The notes under the pieces: generated by a model
Databases searched by the model: none
What the model was told of the DNA's origin: nothing
What the model saw: the letters and a program-made list of their open reading frames with translations, nothing else
Shown: one piece after another, positions 31,584 to 39,629 of the stretch
How the letters are laid out: the number at the start of each line of letters is the position of its first letter
How positions within the stretch are numbered: position 1 is the stretch's first letter
From: Deltaproteobacteria bacterium
GTDB lineage: Bacteria > Myxococcota_A > Polyangia > Nannocystales > Nannocystaceae
Reading direction: 5' to 3'
Assembly: GCA_016709225.1 (NCBI GenBank)
Contig: JADJEE010000002.1
Location: 744,001 to 808,000 of the forward strand
DNA length: 64,000 nt
Program-made: the position numbers and the translations under genes

Positions 31584-33874
31584 CAGCCCTGCTCCGGTGC
31601 CTTGGACGGCACCGCGAGGAAGGTGTCGTTGCGCGTGGTCGGCCCCACCTTGGCGTTGAAGCCGTCGTCCATGATCCAGGTCATCGTCACCTGGTAGTCG
31701 CGACGACCGGCGTCGGCCAGCTGCACGGTCCACTCCGCGTTGGCGTTGGGCCCGAGCCGGAAGCTCTGCTCCTGGTGGAGCTCGTGCGCGGCGTCGTGGT
31801 ACGCGAGCAGGACCTCGACCGCCTCGACGTGGGGCGCCAGCACGCCGGTCGCGAGCTGCACGGTCAATCGCCGCACGTAGACCTCGCCGACTGGCAGTGT
31901 GGTCGCGTCGGTGGCGATCCAGCCGGTCTGGATGAACTCGCCGTCGGTGCTGATCATCGTCATGCGGTAGCGGTAGCGACGACGGGTCGGATCGGCGAGG
32001 TGGATCGACCAGGTCTGCGGGGTCGCGATGTTCTGCGGGTCGAACTGCAGCGTGCCGCTCTCGAAGATGCCGTGCTCGGCGTCCTGGTACTCGAGATCGA
32101 CGATGAGGTTGGCGACGTTCTTACGGTCGCCGGCGACCAGTGCTCGCACCGTGAAGGTGTCGCCCTCGGGATCCTCGACCACCCACTGGTCCTGCGGCAT
32201 CGGCATCCACGGGGTCTCGACCCTGCGGCCCTCGGCGCCGATGTACGCCAGCCGCAGCTCGCGCTGGCCCGGCACGCCCTGATCGACGCGGAAGCGGGTG
32301 CTGAAGGAGGTCTTCGCCGCCGACAACACGCCGTCCTCGTAGTGCTCGAAGCTGCCGTCCTCGGTGCGGTAGCGCAGCACCGCCTGCACCGCGGGGAAGC
32401 GGTCGTAGGGGAAGCCGGGGATGGTCGCGACCTCGAGCTCGTGGGTGTCGTAGAGCTCGCGCGGGTGCACCACCAACACGGTGCCTTCGTGGACGATCCA
32501 GTCCGCACCGGTGTCGACGCTCGCCCGCGGTCCCGGCACGGTGTCGTCTTGGAACGAGACCTTGTAGCGGTAGCGGAAGCCGTTGCCGCCGCGTCGGTCC
32601 ATCCACTCGCGCTTGGTCGCCGAGGGCGCGTCCTTGGTGAGGAAGGGATTCCAGGTGTGCGCGTTGCCGTCGTCGTCGTCGTACTCGATCAGCACCTCGA
32701 TGCCGACGATGCCGTCTTGCTCCCATGCCGCGGCCGCGTCGACGCGGAACGGCAGCACCTTCCACAGATCGTCGGCGCCGTCGACGATGGTCACCAGCTG
32801 CTCGCGGGTGATGCCACCCTCGGTCAGCACGTTGTGCATGTGCGCCTGGGGATAGATGGTGCGCTCGGTGGCCTTGCGCGCGCTCCAGTCGAGATCGAGC
32901 GACCGCAGCTCCTCGACGTTGACCTCCTTGCGCGAGTACGAGTAGCCCATGCCGAGCGTGAGGCCGTTCTTCGCCACCGACGCCAGGCCGTCGACGACGT
33001 TGTCCACGGTACTGTTGCCGGCCGAGTCCTCGCGCTTGAGCGTGGCCTCGAAGAACTTCTCGAAGATGAGCTGCCGGATCGCGGTCATCGCCTTCTCGCG
33101 CTCCGCGTCCATCGCCTCCTCGCCGACGCCCTCGACGGTCACGTCGATGGTGATGATCTTGTCCTCGACGAACTTGTCGATCGACTTCTGGATGTCGATC
33201 TCGACGAACAAGAAGCTGCCACCCTCGCGCTCGGACCAGTGGTCGTAGACCTTCTGCCAGTCGACGTGGGCTTTGACGTTGAAGGCCGGCTGCAGGCCCG
33301 CAAAGGTCAGCGTATAGACCACGCCGATCGGCGTGACGCCATCGAGTGCGCCCTGCAGCGCGGCGGCGCCCTTCTTCGGCAGCTTGGCCTGGAAGATGGC
33401 GCGGTTGTCCCCGTACAGCGACGGCGAGCCCGCGCCCATGATCTTGGCGACGAACTCCGTCGCGACCGGCGTCGCAGGCGTGCCTGTCGCGGTCGGCTCG
33501 GGGGTCACCGCGTCGAGCAGCATCAGCTTGACCGCCCCCGAGCGGAAGAAGATCGGCGTCAGCCGTGGCTTCTGCTCGAGGTTGTTGTCCGCCCGCAGCC
33601 GCGAAGCCGCGCGGTCGATGACGTCCGGCTCCCACGAGAGATCGACGTCGAGGCTGAGGAACGCGACCGCGTCCTCGGCGTTCTCCGCCACGGTGTCGAG
33701 ATCCTCGCGGTACACCAGCAGCCGGATCGCTGGGGTCCCATCGATCATCTTGGCGACGTGGGGGAAGTTCGGGAGGTAGTAGAACTGCGTGGGATCGCTG
33801 AAGTCGGGGAACACCGACAGCGCGCGGTTCTCGTCGACCCTGATCTGCGTGACGCCGTTGCCGAGGTAGAGCAT
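31583..33874 (-). CDS. Giant paralogous family member 5
   Basis: This 763-residue protein begins MLYLGNGVTQIRVDENRA at ATG 33874, which overlaps the stop of the upstream gene as TGATG; its own stop overlaps the next start in the same way. The N-terminal block is a clear example of the family: TQFYYLPNFPHVAKM, then AIRLLVYRED and VAFLSLDVDLSW. The central block reads GSPSLYGDNRAIFQAKL and GVVYTLTFAGLQPAFNV, followed by a long charged helix (residues ~215-305). The YPQAHMHNVL block and Ig-like modules follow, the modules ending in RYRYRMTMIST and YQVTMTWIMDDG. No export signal is visible. Confidence 0.77.
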   Translation of the reverse strand: MLYLGNGVTQIRVDENRALSVFPDFSDPTQFYYLPNFPHVAKMIDGTPAIRLLVYREDLDTVAENAEDAVAFLSLDVDLSWEPDVIDRAASRLRADNNLEQKPRLTPIFFRSGAVKLMLLDAVTPEPTATGTPATPVATEFVAKIMGAGSPSLYGDNRAIFQAKLPKKGAAALQGALDGVTPIGVVYTLTFAGLQPAFNVKAHVDWQKVYDHWSEREGGSFLFVEIDIQKSIDKFVEDKIITIDVTVEGVGEEAMDAEREKAMTAIRQLIFEKFFEATLKREDSAGNSTVDNVVDGLASVAKNGLTLGMGYSYSRKEVNVEELRSLDLDWSARKATERTIYPQAHMHNVLTEGGITREQLVTIVDGADDLWKVLPFRVDAAAAWEQDGIVGIEVLIEYDDDDGNAHTWNPFLTKDAPSATKREWMDRRGGNGFRYRYKVSFQDDTVPGPRASVDTGADWIVHEGTVLVVHPRELYDTHELEVATIPGFPYDRFPAVQAVLRYRTEDGSFEHYEDGVLSAAKTSFSTRFRVDQGVPGQRELRLAYIGAEGRRVETPWMPMPQDQWVVEDPEGDTFTVRALVAGDRKNVANLIVDLEYQDAEHGIFESGTLQFDPQNIATPQTWSIHLADPTRRRYRYRMTMISTDGEFIQTGWIATDATTLPVGEVYVRRLTVQLATGVLAPHVEAVEVLLAYHDAAHELHQEQSFRLGPNANAEWTVQLADAGRRDYQVTMTWIMDDGFNAKVGPTTRNDTFLAVPSKAPEQG

Positions 33875-36579
33875 CAGACCGGCTCCTGCGTCGCCTTGGG
33901 CGCGGTCGGCAGGATCACCGCGGGCTTCGACAGCTTCACCGGCGTCGAGCTGACGCTGGTGCCGTCGGCGTAGAACCAGGTGATCTCCATGGTGTACTCG
34001 CGCGGCGCGTCGTCGGGCACCGGCACGAACCACGACTGCTTCTCCTTGCCGGTGAACTGCAGCGTCTGCGCCAGGTGCACGTTGCGAGCGTCGTCGTCGT
34101 AGCGGAGGTTGACCTCGAGCGCGATGGTCTTGGCGAAGTCCTGCAGCAGCGGGTTGAAAGCGGCCCCGACCAGCGGAATCGAGTAGCGTGGCACCACCAC
34201 CAGCTCGCTCGCGCTGGTCTCCCACGGCCGCTCGACCGGCGGGCCCTCCTTGGGGAAGTACGTCACGCGCATGCGGTACTCGAGCTTGCTGTCGGGCAAC
34301 ACCGGCACCGACCAGGTATGCACGTCGGTGTTGGCCTGCAACGAGAACGCGGCCACCGTGTCGGTGCCCGGCGGCACCGGATTGGGATACTCCACGTCGA
34401 CGCGCACCAGCGGCGTGCTCGCGACATCGAGCGTCGCGCCGGTGATCTTCACCGCCAGGCGCGGCGGCCCCTGCACCTTCACCGGCACCGCCTGATCACC
34501 CTCGAGCGTCATCCACGGCGACTCCTGGGTGTCGCCGTTCTTGAAGGTGGCGAGCAGCTTGTACTCGAACTTGCGGACATCGGCGTGGACCATGAGCACG
34601 CCCCACTTCTTGAACTCCTCCTGGGTCTTGAGCTGGAAGTGACCATCGCGATGGTAGTCGCCGTCGGCGTAGCGCACGTCGACAGCGGCCTGCACGACCT
34701 GCGACCAGTCGCCAGCCGGCACCAGCGTCACGTCGAGCACGTCGACGTCGGGTCGACCGATGAGCAGGTTCTGCACCGGCCCGTCGGTCTTGGCCCAGTC
34801 GCGCGTCACCACGGTGCCGGTCTTGAGTAGGTACTCGACGCGGAACTCGAGCGGCTTGTCCCAGTCGGCGTAGAGCATGCGGGTCCACGTGCCCGAGGTG
34901 CGATCGGCCGCCAGCAGGATCGACTGCCCGGCCAGCGGCACGTCGCGCGCGGTGTCCTGGTAGCGCAGGTGCACCAGCACCGCGTCGACGACGTTCTCGT
35001 AGTCGATGCCGACGCCACTGACGGCAACCTCGAGCTTGCCGGGGGTCGGCACGGCGATGTTGAGGTCGCGGGTGGTCGCGGTCTCCCAGCGCGACCACTC
35101 GCCGGCGGCGCGGCCGACGAAGGTGACGCGCGAACGCCAGGTGTAGTCGCGCTTCTTGCCGATGAGCGCCGGGTCCCACTTCTGCGGGTCGGTCGCGGCG
35201 GGCGTGAACGTGAAGGTGTTGGTCTTGAGCTCGCCGTCGTGCTCGTACTTCACCTCGACCTCGACCGCCGCCACGCCGTCCTCTTGCCAGCGCGCGAGCG
35301 CCCGCACCGACAACGCCAGGGTCTTGAAGAACGGATCGTCGAGATCGACCTCGCGCACGAACGCGGTCATGTCGCGCTGGTCGCGGAAGAACGCGGCCAG
35401 CGTCCCCTGCGGTGCGATGGTGTACTTGACGTTGGGCTCGATCTCGACGTGCTGCTCGAAGTCCGTCATCTCGACGTCGTTGATGCGCTTGAGCCGATAG
35501 ACCTCGTTGCTGCTCTCCGCGAGGCCGCTGTCGGCCCACTCCTCGAGCGGCTTGCGCTCCTTGGTCGCGAAGCGCTCGGTCAGCAGCTTCTGCACGCCGC
35601 TCATGGCCTGCGAGGTCAGCATCTGCTGCAGGTCAGGGTCGGTGACGCCGCCCATGTCGATCTTCACCGTGACGATGCCGGCGTTGATGGCCGTCGACAT
35701 GATGTTCTCGGAGGTGAAGTAGTCGTCCGAGCAGTTGTCGTGCTCGTGGAACAGCTCCTGCGCAGCGTGGTAGACCTGCGAGGTGTTGAACTTGATGTAC
35801 ATGGTGGCGCGCGGCAGCTTGGCCAGCATCGTCAGGCTGTAGACCACCTGCACCGGCGTGAGATCGGTGGCCCCGCCGCCGCCGTCGCCGACCAGCGTCT
35901 TCTGCATGAACGTCGCGCCGTCGGGCGTGAGGTCGACGGAGAACGCCGCGACGTTGTTGCCCAGCAGCGACGCGGGGCGCTCGCCGATCTTGTTCTGCAC
36001 GAGGCCCGCCGACTCCGGCGCGTTCATCGTGACCTTGCCCTCGAGCCACAATGGCTCGCCGAGCTCGACCTTGGGCGGGTCACCCTCGAAGCGCTCGCCA
36101 TCGCCGTCACCGGTGGGGATGTCGAGGCTCATGCGCGTGCCGGTGCCCGCGGTCGCCATCGGGCCGCCGCCGGCCATCGCCGGCGAGTTCCACACGTCGC
36201 CGATCGAGTCGTTGAACGCCGCGCGCAGCTTGAGCCGCCGCACCTTCGGATCGGGGATGGCCTTGAGCCGCTCCCACTCCTGGTTCACCCACGACTGCAG
36301 GTCCTCGAGGATCTGCGCCTGGTGCTCGGGCTCGGTGCGCAGCTCCGCGTCGAAGACCATGTAGCCGCCGCCGCGCGGCAGCTCGGGGTTCTCCTCGCGC
36401 GACTGGTCCGAGAACTTGTACTTGATGAGCTGCCACACCGGGTTGCCGCGGCCGTCGAGGCGCACGCTGGGGAACCCGGGGATGATGTAGAAGCGCGCGA
36501 ACTTGGCGTCGTCGCGAAACACCGTCGCACTGGCGCCGCCGTCGAACTGGTAGTGCTTGAACGCTGGGAGCTTGAGCAT
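33874..36579 (-). CDS. Giant paralogous family member 4
   Basis: The 901-residue protein starts MLKLPAFKHYQFDGG at ATG 36579, 35 bases after the stop of the previous gene. Its first block contains FARFYIIPGFPSVRL and WQLIKYKF. The central block contains RPASLLGNNVAAFSVDLTPD and VYSLTMLAKLPRATMYI. A long helical segment and the IAPQGTLAAFF block follow. At least five Ig-like modules make up the C-terminal half; one holds VLDVTLVPAGDWSQV, nearly identical to the matching module of the upstream paralog (ILDVTLVPAGDWSEV), which shows recent duplication or exchange. The protein lacks a signal peptide. Its stop overlaps the next start in TGATG. Confidence 0.77.
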   Translation of the reverse strand: MLKLPAFKHYQFDGGASATVFRDDAKFARFYIIPGFPSVRLDGRGNPVWQLIKYKFSDQSREENPELPRGGGYMVFDAELRTEPEHQAQILEDLQSWVNQEWERLKAIPDPKVRRLKLRAAFNDSIGDVWNSPAMAGGGPMATAGTGTRMSLDIPTGDGDGERFEGDPPKVELGEPLWLEGKVTMNAPESAGLVQNKIGERPASLLGNNVAAFSVDLTPDGATFMQKTLVGDGGGGATDLTPVQVVYSLTMLAKLPRATMYIKFNTSQVYHAAQELFHEHDNCSDDYFTSENIMSTAINAGIVTVKIDMGGVTDPDLQQMLTSQAMSGVQKLLTERFATKERKPLEEWADSGLAESSNEVYRLKRINDVEMTDFEQHVEIEPNVKYTIAPQGTLAAFFRDQRDMTAFVREVDLDDPFFKTLALSVRALARWQEDGVAAVEVEVKYEHDGELKTNTFTFTPAATDPQKWDPALIGKKRDYTWRSRVTFVGRAAGEWSRWETATTRDLNIAVPTPGKLEVAVSGVGIDYENVVDAVLVHLRYQDTARDVPLAGQSILLAADRTSGTWTRMLYADWDKPLEFRVEYLLKTGTVVTRDWAKTDGPVQNLLIGRPDVDVLDVTLVPAGDWSQVVQAAVDVRYADGDYHRDGHFQLKTQEEFKKWGVLMVHADVRKFEYKLLATFKNGDTQESPWMTLEGDQAVPVKVQGPPRLAVKITGATLDVASTPLVRVDVEYPNPVPPGTDTVAAFSLQANTDVHTWSVPVLPDSKLEYRMRVTYFPKEGPPVERPWETSASELVVVPRYSIPLVGAAFNPLLQDFAKTIALEVNLRYDDDARNVHLAQTLQFTGKEKQSWFVPVPDDAPREYTMEITWFYADGTSVSSTPVKLSKPAVILPTAPKATQEPV

Positions 36580-36614
36580 GGCGTGATCCTTGGGGTGCGC
36601 TGCGGGTTTGGCGG

Positions 36615-39440
36615 TCAGGCGGGTTGATACTTGGTCACGGAGATGACCGGGTCGTCGGTCTCGCCGCTCTTGCCCGGCACGCGCGTGCCGTCGGCGAGGT
36701 TGTAGGTGATGGCGTAGGAATAGCGACGCTGCGTGCGGTCGCCGATGTCGACGGTCCACTTGGCGTTGGGCTCGGCCTGTGAGAGCGCCAGCGGGATGCT
36801 CTCCTCGCGATCGACGTCGCGCCAACGCAGCACCACGTCGACGAACGGCGTGGCCGCGAAGTCGATCGCGAAGCCGCGCACGATGACCTCGAGCTTGCCG
36901 GACTGCGGCAGCGTGGCCTTGGGCACGAACACCTCGGTCGCGCTCGTGCGCTGCACTGGCCCCTCGATCGGCGCGCCGTCGGCGGGGTGCCACGTGATCT
37001 GGTAGGTGAACTCGCGAACGCCATCGGGGCGCAGCGGCGGCGTGAAGCTCTGCGGCGCGGCGCTGGTGAAGCTCAGCGTCTTGCGCTCGTCGCCGTAGGC
37101 GAGCGCGACCATCACCGCGGGCGTGCGCGTGAAGTCGACCAGGTTCGGCAGCACGTTGATCTTCAGCTTGGGCACACCGGCGACGCGGATGGGGATCGCT
37201 TGATCGCCCTCGAGGGTCTGCCACGGCGCATCGTCGACGTTGCCAGTCTTGTAGGTGATGAGCGCCTTGTAGCGGAAGCTGCGGCGTCGCGGGTCCTTCA
37301 GCAGCACCTGCCACTGCACCAGCTGATCCATGCCAGTCAGGCGCGCGACCTTGTCGTAGACCACGCCCTCGCCAGCCTCGTACTCGAGCGTCACCACGCA
37401 CTGCGCGACCTCGGACCAGTCGCCGGCCGGCACCAGCGTGACGTCGAGGATGTCGACCTGCGGCGGCGGCACCACGAACAGCGTGTTGCTGACCTCGGTC
37501 CGACCGGATGCACCCTCGATGACCTTCTCGTCGGCCAGCATGTACGTGGTCGACACCGTGATCTCGCCGGCCAGCGGCTTGTTGACGCGCCGCTCCCACT
37601 TGCGCACGGCCTGCGCGGCCGTGAGCTCGAAGGTGTGCGAGAGCATCGCATCGGGCGAGGTCGGATCGGGGCAGCTGAGCTTGACCACCACCGAGCGCAG
37701 CAGCTGCCAGTTGAGGCTCGCGCCGCTCAGCTCGAGATCGATGCGACCGGGATCGGCGATCGCGATGGTGAGCGCACGGGTGGTCTGCCGCTCCCACGGC
37801 GTGAACTCCGTGGTGGTGCCGTCGTCGTAGATGATCTGGTAACGCGACTGATAGGCCCGCACGCCGCCGACGACCGCGGGATCGAAGCGCCACGCGCTTG
37901 GAGCGGCGGCGGTGAAGCGATGCGCGTCGCCGACGTGATGGGTGCGACCGTCGGCATCGAGCGCGTCGTAGGAGAGCTCGACCAGCACCGCCGCGAACGG
38001 GCTGTTCGCGAAGTCGACGATCGGTAGCACGTCGACCCGCAGGGTCTGGAAGTCCGACAGCGTGACCTCGACGACGTGACGCCGCATGGCCTCGGCGTCG
38101 TTGCTGGCGAAGGCCGACTGCAGGATCCCCGGCACCGCACCGGTCGGCCACTCGACGACCTGCGAGCGCTGGACCCGGATCTTCAAGTCCATCTGCGAGC
38201 TGTTGATGGTCTTGCGGACCTTGTAGCGCGTCGTGGGTGGGCGCCAGATCTTCACCGACGAGGCGACGTCGTTGAAGTCGCCGCCGACCCACGGCGTGTT
38301 GGCGCTGAACTGCCGCATCGTGCCGCCGAAATCGTTGTGTTGGTAGAGCGTCGCGCGGTGTCCGGGCCGCAGCTTGAGCGACGAGACCACGTCGTTGAAG
38401 CCCTCGAGGCTGGTCAGCGACTCGCTGACCTCGAAGGCGCGCCCACCGAAGTCGCGGTGCTCATAGAGGATCGCGGCCCAGCCGGCGTCGCGCTGCCCGG
38501 GCTGTCCGGGGTCGTCGGGGCCGAACTCGAGCGCAGAGGCATCGGCCTCGGCGGGCTCGAGGAAGCGACTCTGGATCATGGTGTCGAACAGGTCGAGCGC
38601 GTACTGCTGCAGCGCGGTGACGACCTCGGCGGGCACGGTCGCGTCGCGGGCGTTGACCTGCACGTCGACGAGGCCGAGGTCGCGCAGCTTGGCGCTGCTG
38701 ATGCCGTTGTCGCGGTAGGTCTCGACCTCGTCGGGCGTGCAAGGATCGTCGCGGTCACTCTGCGAGATCTCGAGCAGGGTCTCGTGGATGCGCTCGGAAT
38801 GTCCGGTGACGGTGACCTCGACGGGCGGCAGGCGAGCCCACATCTTCAGGTCGTACTCGACCGTGATGGGGGTCGCGTCGGTACGGCCGCTGCCGTCCTC
38901 CTTGATCATCGTCTGCTTCATGAAGCTCGCGCCGGCGTCGGTCAGATCGAGCGAGAACGCGGCCACCGAGCCGGTCACGAGCGAGGCCGGGGCCTCGGCG
39001 AAGCGGGCCGTGACGAGGCGCTCGTCGTTGGTGGTGCGCATGGTGACCGTGCCCGAGCTGAGCTGCGGCGCGGCGAGCTCGACCCGCGGCGCGGTGGGCT
39101 GCGCGTACTCGGGCCGCCCGGCGAAGGCCGGATCGGCGCGACGGCGGGCGTACTCGGCATCGACCACCGGCTGCAGCTCGAGCGCGATCGCAGCTTGGCG
39201 ATCGGGCGTCACGGCGAACTCGGTCTCGAGCGACATGTACCCGGCGCCTGGTGGCAGCGACGGATCGGCGGCCCGAGCCGCGTCATCGAAGTGATAGAGA
39301 TACAGCGTGAACTTCGGGCGCCCCTCGGCATCGCGTGCGAGCCGGGGCTCGCGGGGCACCATGTAGTAGCGGTACCAGATCGCGTCATCGCGATAGACGG
39401 TGACGTCGCCGATGGTCCGCTGGTCTTCGATCACGAGCAT
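36615..39440 (-). CDS. Giant paralogous family member 3 with inserted beta/gamma-crystallin domain
   Basis: This 941-residue protein is the first of the leftward four and starts MLVIEDQRTIGDVTVYRDD. The family N-terminal block includes WYRYYMVPREPRL; the central block includes APASLVTGSVAAFSLDLTDA. Residues ~320-400 are a beta/gamma-crystallin domain of two Greek-key motifs: ILYEHRDFGGRAFEVSESL with FNDVVSSLKL, then TLYQHNDFGGTMRQFSA with FNDVASSVKIW. The NDVVSS and NDVASS sequences fit the N/D-N/D-x-x-S-S calcium-binding signature of microbial crystallins. The PTGAVPGILQ block and five or more Ig-like modules follow. No signal peptide is seen. The crystallin domain is absent from the other eight members and suggests calcium-dependent stability or binding. 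Confidence 0.8.
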   Translation of the reverse strand: MLVIEDQRTIGDVTVYRDDAIWYRYYMVPREPRLARDAEGRPKFTLYLYHFDDAARAADPSLPPGAGYMSLETEFAVTPDRQAAIALELQPVVDAEYARRRADPAFAGRPEYAQPTAPRVELAAPQLSSGTVTMRTTNDERLVTARFAEAPASLVTGSVAAFSLDLTDAGASFMKQTMIKEDGSGRTDATPITVEYDLKMWARLPPVEVTVTGHSERIHETLLEISQSDRDDPCTPDEVETYRDNGISSAKLRDLGLVDVQVNARDATVPAEVVTALQQYALDLFDTMIQSRFLEPAEADASALEFGPDDPGQPGQRDAGWAAILYEHRDFGGRAFEVSESLTSLEGFNDVVSSLKLRPGHRATLYQHNDFGGTMRQFSANTPWVGGDFNDVASSVKIWRPPTTRYKVRKTINSSQMDLKIRVQRSQVVEWPTGAVPGILQSAFASNDAEAMRRHVVEVTLSDFQTLRVDVLPIVDFANSPFAAVLVELSYDALDADGRTHHVGDAHRFTAAAPSAWRFDPAVVGGVRAYQSRYQIIYDDGTTTEFTPWERQTTRALTIAIADPGRIDLELSGASLNWQLLRSVVVKLSCPDPTSPDAMLSHTFELTAAQAVRKWERRVNKPLAGEITVSTTYMLADEKVIEGASGRTEVSNTLFVVPPPQVDILDVTLVPAGDWSEVAQCVVTLEYEAGEGVVYDKVARLTGMDQLVQWQVLLKDPRRRSFRYKALITYKTGNVDDAPWQTLEGDQAIPIRVAGVPKLKINVLPNLVDFTRTPAVMVALAYGDERKTLSFTSAAPQSFTPPLRPDGVREFTYQITWHPADGAPIEGPVQRTSATEVFVPKATLPQSGKLEVIVRGFAIDFAATPFVDVVLRWRDVDREESIPLALSQAEPNAKWTVDIGDRTQRRYSYAITYNLADGTRVPGKSGETDDPVISVTKYQPA

Positions 39441-39629
39441 GCGAGCCTCCACCACCCGATCGATCGCACCGCATGACAGCGGAGCGACACGCGGGCTGCG
39501 GAGGATAGCAATCGCCAACTCTCGCGAGCAATGAGGATCACGAACGCTTGTTCGCGGATGACGTTGGGCGACGAAGTGCTAGGCTGACGCGCCGCTCGCG
39601 AGCTGCGACGCGCACGAGGTGGAGTTCGA
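39441..39629. promoter_or_regulatory. Shared divergent promoter region of the giant-paralog cluster
   Basis: These 189 bases separate the leftward and rightward gene groups and are the only sizeable non-coding gap in the cluster. On the minus strand TTGCTC (39531-39526) and TATCCT (39507-39502) are spaced by 18 bases, about 60 bases upstream of ATG 39440, a fair sigma70-type match. On the plus strand TAGGCT at 39580-39585 may be a -10 box but lacks a good -35. A Shine-Dalgarno-like GGTGGAG precedes ATG 39630. The promoter calls are by eye only. Confidence 0.45.

Noticed and set aside
31775..33973. A 732-codon plus-strand frame opposite a giant paralog
   Set aside because: Its composition is Arg/Val/Asp-rich and without motif, and it mirrors the codon pattern of the real gene on the minus strand.
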